From: Massilia sp. Root133
Lineage (GTDB): Bacteria > Pseudomonadota > Gammaproteobacteria > Burkholderiales > Burkholderiaceae_D
Assembly (NCBI RefSeq): GCF_001426525.1
Contig: NZ_LMEW01000009.1
Span: forward strand, 1 to 64,000
DNA: 64,000 bases
Direction: 5' to 3'
Below the pieces are notes generated by a model, which was not told the DNA's origin, did no database searches, and saw only the letters and a list, made by a program, of their open reading frames with translations. Position 1 is the first letter of the stretch. Every line of letters begins with the position of its first letter. Positions 62,040 to 64,000 of the stretch are shown here, piece by piece. The position numbers were made by a program, and so were the translations under genes.

Positions 62040-63827
62040 TTGAAAAACGCTTTCGCCATTGTAACCCTCTCCGCACTGCTGTCGGCCTGCGCTGTGGCTC
62101 CCAAGCAGCAGCAACCGGCCCCGGACCTGTCCGACCAGCCGCTCGCCGCCGCCGAAACCCGGGACCATCCCGACCAGGCCAAGGAAGGCGAACAGGCCGA
62201 AAAGCTCCCCAACGTCGAGATGACCCCGGCCATGATGAGCCAGCTCATGCAGGCCGAGATGGCCTACAAGAACGGGGACTGGCAGGGGCCTTACCTGACG
62301 ATGATGAGCCTGGCCCAGCAGACGAAGGACCCGCGCCTGGCCAAACGCGCCGCCGAGATGGCGCTGTCCGCCAAGCAGGCCGACGACGCGCTCGCCGCCG
62401 TGAAACTGTGGCGCCAGTACGCACCGGACTCCGAAGAGGCCAGCCAGTACTATCTGGGGTTGGTCATCCTCTCCGACAACCTCGGCGAGGCCGAAAATAT
62501 CTTGAAACAGCGTCTGGCGGACGCGACCCCGGGCGCGCGCGGCCTCGTCATGTTCCAGATGCAGCAATTGCTGCTGCGTGCCAAGGACAAGGAAGCGGCC
62601 AGCGCCATGCTCGAGCGCCTCGTCGCGCCGTACGGCAACCTGATGGAAACGCACGTCGTGCTGGCCCAGGCCGCGCTGGCGCGCAACGACAAGGCGGCCG
62701 CCAGGCGCGAGGCGCAGACGGCCCTGCAACTGAAACCCGATTCCGAGATCGCCGCGCTGACCGCGGCCCAGGTGAGCGAGGACGAAGGCGGCGCCATCAA
62801 GGTGCTGAAGGATTTCCTCGCGGCCCACCCGGAGGCGCGCGAAGTGCGCTCCGCGTACGCGCGCCTGCTCGTCAACGAAAAACAGTACGAGGCCGCGCGC
62901 CAGGAATTCCTCACGCTGGATAAAGCCCAGCCCGACAATCCGGGCACCTTGTACGCGCTCGGCATCCTGTCGATGCAGATGAACGACCGTACGGCCGCGG
63001 AAAAATATTTCAGCCGCTTCGTGGACCTGATGGACAAGGCGCCGGAAGACGAGCGCGACCCGACGAAGGCCGTGATGATCCTGTCGCAGATCGCCGAGGA
63101 ACGGGGCGATTACAAGGCCGCGGCCGACTGGCTCGACCGGCTCGACACCGAGGATCCGAAGGTCCAGTTCGGCGCCGAACTGCGTCGCGCCCAGCTGACC
63201 GCGAAGCAGGGCGACGTCGCCGGCGCGCGCAAGCTGCTGGGCACCCTGAAGACGGACGACAAGACGGAGCAGGCGCAGATCGTCCTCGTCGAAGCACAAA
63301 TCCTGCGCGACGCGGGCCAGGCCAAGGACGCGTTCAAGCTGATGGAACAGGGCGTCAAGCGCTTCCCGGACAATACGGACTTCCTGTACGACTATGCCCT
63401 GATGGCCGAAAAGATGGGCAAGACGGCCGTGATGGAAAAGGCGCTGCGGAAAGTGATCGCCAAGTCGCCGGACAATATGCAGGCTTATAACGCGCTCGGC
63501 TATTCGCTGGCCGACCGCAACATCCGCCTGAAGGAAGCCTATCAACTGATCTCCAAGGCCCTGAAAATGGCGCCGGGCGACCCGTTCATCCTCGATAGCA
63601 TGGGCTGGGTGAACTATCGCCTCGGCAAGCTGGACGAGGCCGAGACCCACCTGCGCAAGGCCTACACGCTGCGCAACGATCCGGAGATCGCCGTCCACCT
63701 GGGCGAAGTGCTGTGGAAGAAGGGCCAGGCGGAAGATGCCCGCAAGCTGTGGCGCGAAGCGCAAGCCAAGGATCCGAAGAATGACGCGTTGAAGAGCACA
63801 CTGGCGCGCCTGCACCAGACTCTGTGA
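62040..63827 (+). CDS. Tetratricopeptide-repeat lipoprotein
   Basis: A roughly 595-residue exported lipoprotein. Signal peptide KNAFAIVTLSALLSAC with lipobox cysteine, then a linker and many TPR-like helical pairs (AALTAAQVSEDEGGAIKVLK; AYNALGYSLADRNIRLKEAY; DPFILDSMGWVNYRLGKLDE). In betaproteobacteria this gene stands before lolB and ispE; its role is not known. The start is uncertain: TTG 62040 and GTG 62028 both give a good signal peptide. A hairpin separates it from lolB. Confidence 0.85.
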   Translation: MKNAFAIVTLSALLSACAVAPKQQQPAPDLSDQPLAAAETRDHPDQAKEGEQAEKLPNVEMTPAMMSQLMQAEMAYKNGDWQGPYLTMMSLAQQTKDPRLAKRAAEMALSAKQADDALAAVKLWRQYAPDSEEASQYYLGLVILSDNLGEAENILKQRLADATPGARGLVMFQMQQLLLRAKDKEAASAMLERLVAPYGNLMETHVVLAQAALARNDKAAARREAQTALQLKPDSEIAALTAAQVSEDEGGAIKVLKDFLAAHPEAREVRSAYARLLVNEKQYEAARQEFLTLDKAQPDNPGTLYALGILSMQMNDRTAAEKYFSRFVDLMDKAPEDERDPTKAVMILSQIAEERGDYKAAADWLDRLDTEDPKVQFGAELRRAQLTAKQGDVAGARKLLGTLKTDDKTEQAQIVLVEAQILRDAGQAKDAFKLMEQGVKRFPDNTDFLYDYALMAEKMGKTAVMEKALRKVIAKSPDNMQAYNALGYSLADRNIRLKEAYQLISKALKMAPGDPFILDSMGWVNYRLGKLDEAETHLRKAYTLRNDPEIAVHLGEVLWKKGQAEDARKLWREAQAKDPKNDALKSTLARLHQTL

Positions 63828-63840
63828 AATAATGACAATC

Positions 63841-63864
63841 GACGGACGCTGCGGCGTCCGTCGG
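63841..63864 (+). terminator. Hairpin between the TPR gene and lolB
   Basis: CGACGGACGC (63841-63850) pairs perfectly with GCGTCCGTCG (63855-63864), loop TGCG. No T-run follows, so it may be a weak terminator or a processing or stability element inside the operon. Confidence 0.5.
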
Positions 63865-63886
63865 TTCATTCGACTTGTTGACTTCA

Positions 63887-64000
63887 TGCCGATGCATTCA
63901 CTTTCCCGATTCGTTATCACCGCCGCCTGCGTCGCGTCCTTGGCCGGCTGCGCCACCACCGCCAACGTCCCGCTGGCCAACCCGACCGCCCAGGTGGGCG
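63887..64000 (+). CDS. lolB: Outer-membrane lipoprotein LolB, N-terminus (partial)
   Basis: Only 38 codons are in the window: a signal peptide (MPMHSLSRFVITAACVASLA) with lipobox AGC at about residues 21-22, then ATTANVPLANPT. The assignment to LolB, the outer-membrane receptor for lipoproteins, rests on its place after the TPR lipoprotein gene, which is conserved in betaproteobacteria; the LolB fold itself lies beyond the window. Two ATGs (63887 and 63893) are possible starts. Confidence 0.6.

Overview
The window looks like a chromosome segment of a high-GC betaproteobacterium, most likely Oxalobacteraceae close to Massilia. This is inferred from gene order (the hemB-engB-cytochrome c4-ResBC-msrPQ-lysA-lptM-cyaY-mrcA-pilMNOPQ-aroK-aroB-dgt run, and mutM with mutY next to a TPR gene and lolB), from a PEP-CTERM protein, and from protein sequences remembered from that group; no database search was possible.

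Layout. 1-8861: the end of tuf and rpsJ (S10), closed by a strong terminator and a paired REP-like repeat. A block of accessory metabolism follows: an 8-oxoguanine deaminase/purine permease operon divergent from a LacI-type regulator, then a bifunctional glucosylglycerol synthesis gene with a mechanosensitive channel gene, then tRNA-Val(GAC). 9006-23462: the rest of the S10, spc and alpha ribosomal clusters (rplC to rplQ) with secY, infA and rpoA. The usual tuf-rpsJ-rplC continuity is broken here by about 8.5 kb, and the cluster has further gaps carrying promoters and repeats after rpsQ, rpsK and rpsD. 23574-32817: dsbD, then an envelope-stress module (Spy-like periplasmic protein, OmpR/EnvZ-like two-component system, RND efflux adaptor and pump). 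33084-42201: a zinc-ribbon/membrane protein of unknown function, hemB, engB, dihaem cytochrome c4, the system II cytochrome c maturation pair, and msrPQ. 42248-47323: lysA, lptM, cyaY, a PEP-CTERM protein and the class A PBP. 47622-57514: pilMNOPQ, an Ig-like repeat lipoprotein, an in-frame fused aroK-aroB and a dGTPase. 57518-64000: a VOC protein, then mutM-dynamin-mutY on the minus strand, and a TPR lipoprotein with the start of lolB on the plus strand.

How the parts work together. Ribosome and secretion genes dominate the left third. The centre is envelope maintenance: DsbD, Spy and RND, cytochrome c assembly, periplasmic methionine sulfoxide repair, PBP1A and type IV pilus assembly. 8-oxoguanine deaminase at one end and MutM/MutY at the other both deal with oxidised guanine, one as free base and the other in DNA.

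The most unusual signals are: a roughly 105-115 bp palindromic element present twice (rpsQ-rplN gap and upstream of msrP) with paired base changes that keep its hairpins; a structured-looking 5' leader and a TGTATACA operator pair ahead of the purine permease; the split S10 operon; the tRNA-Val with C33; the AroK-AroB fusion; and a dynamin-like GTPase between mutM and mutY.
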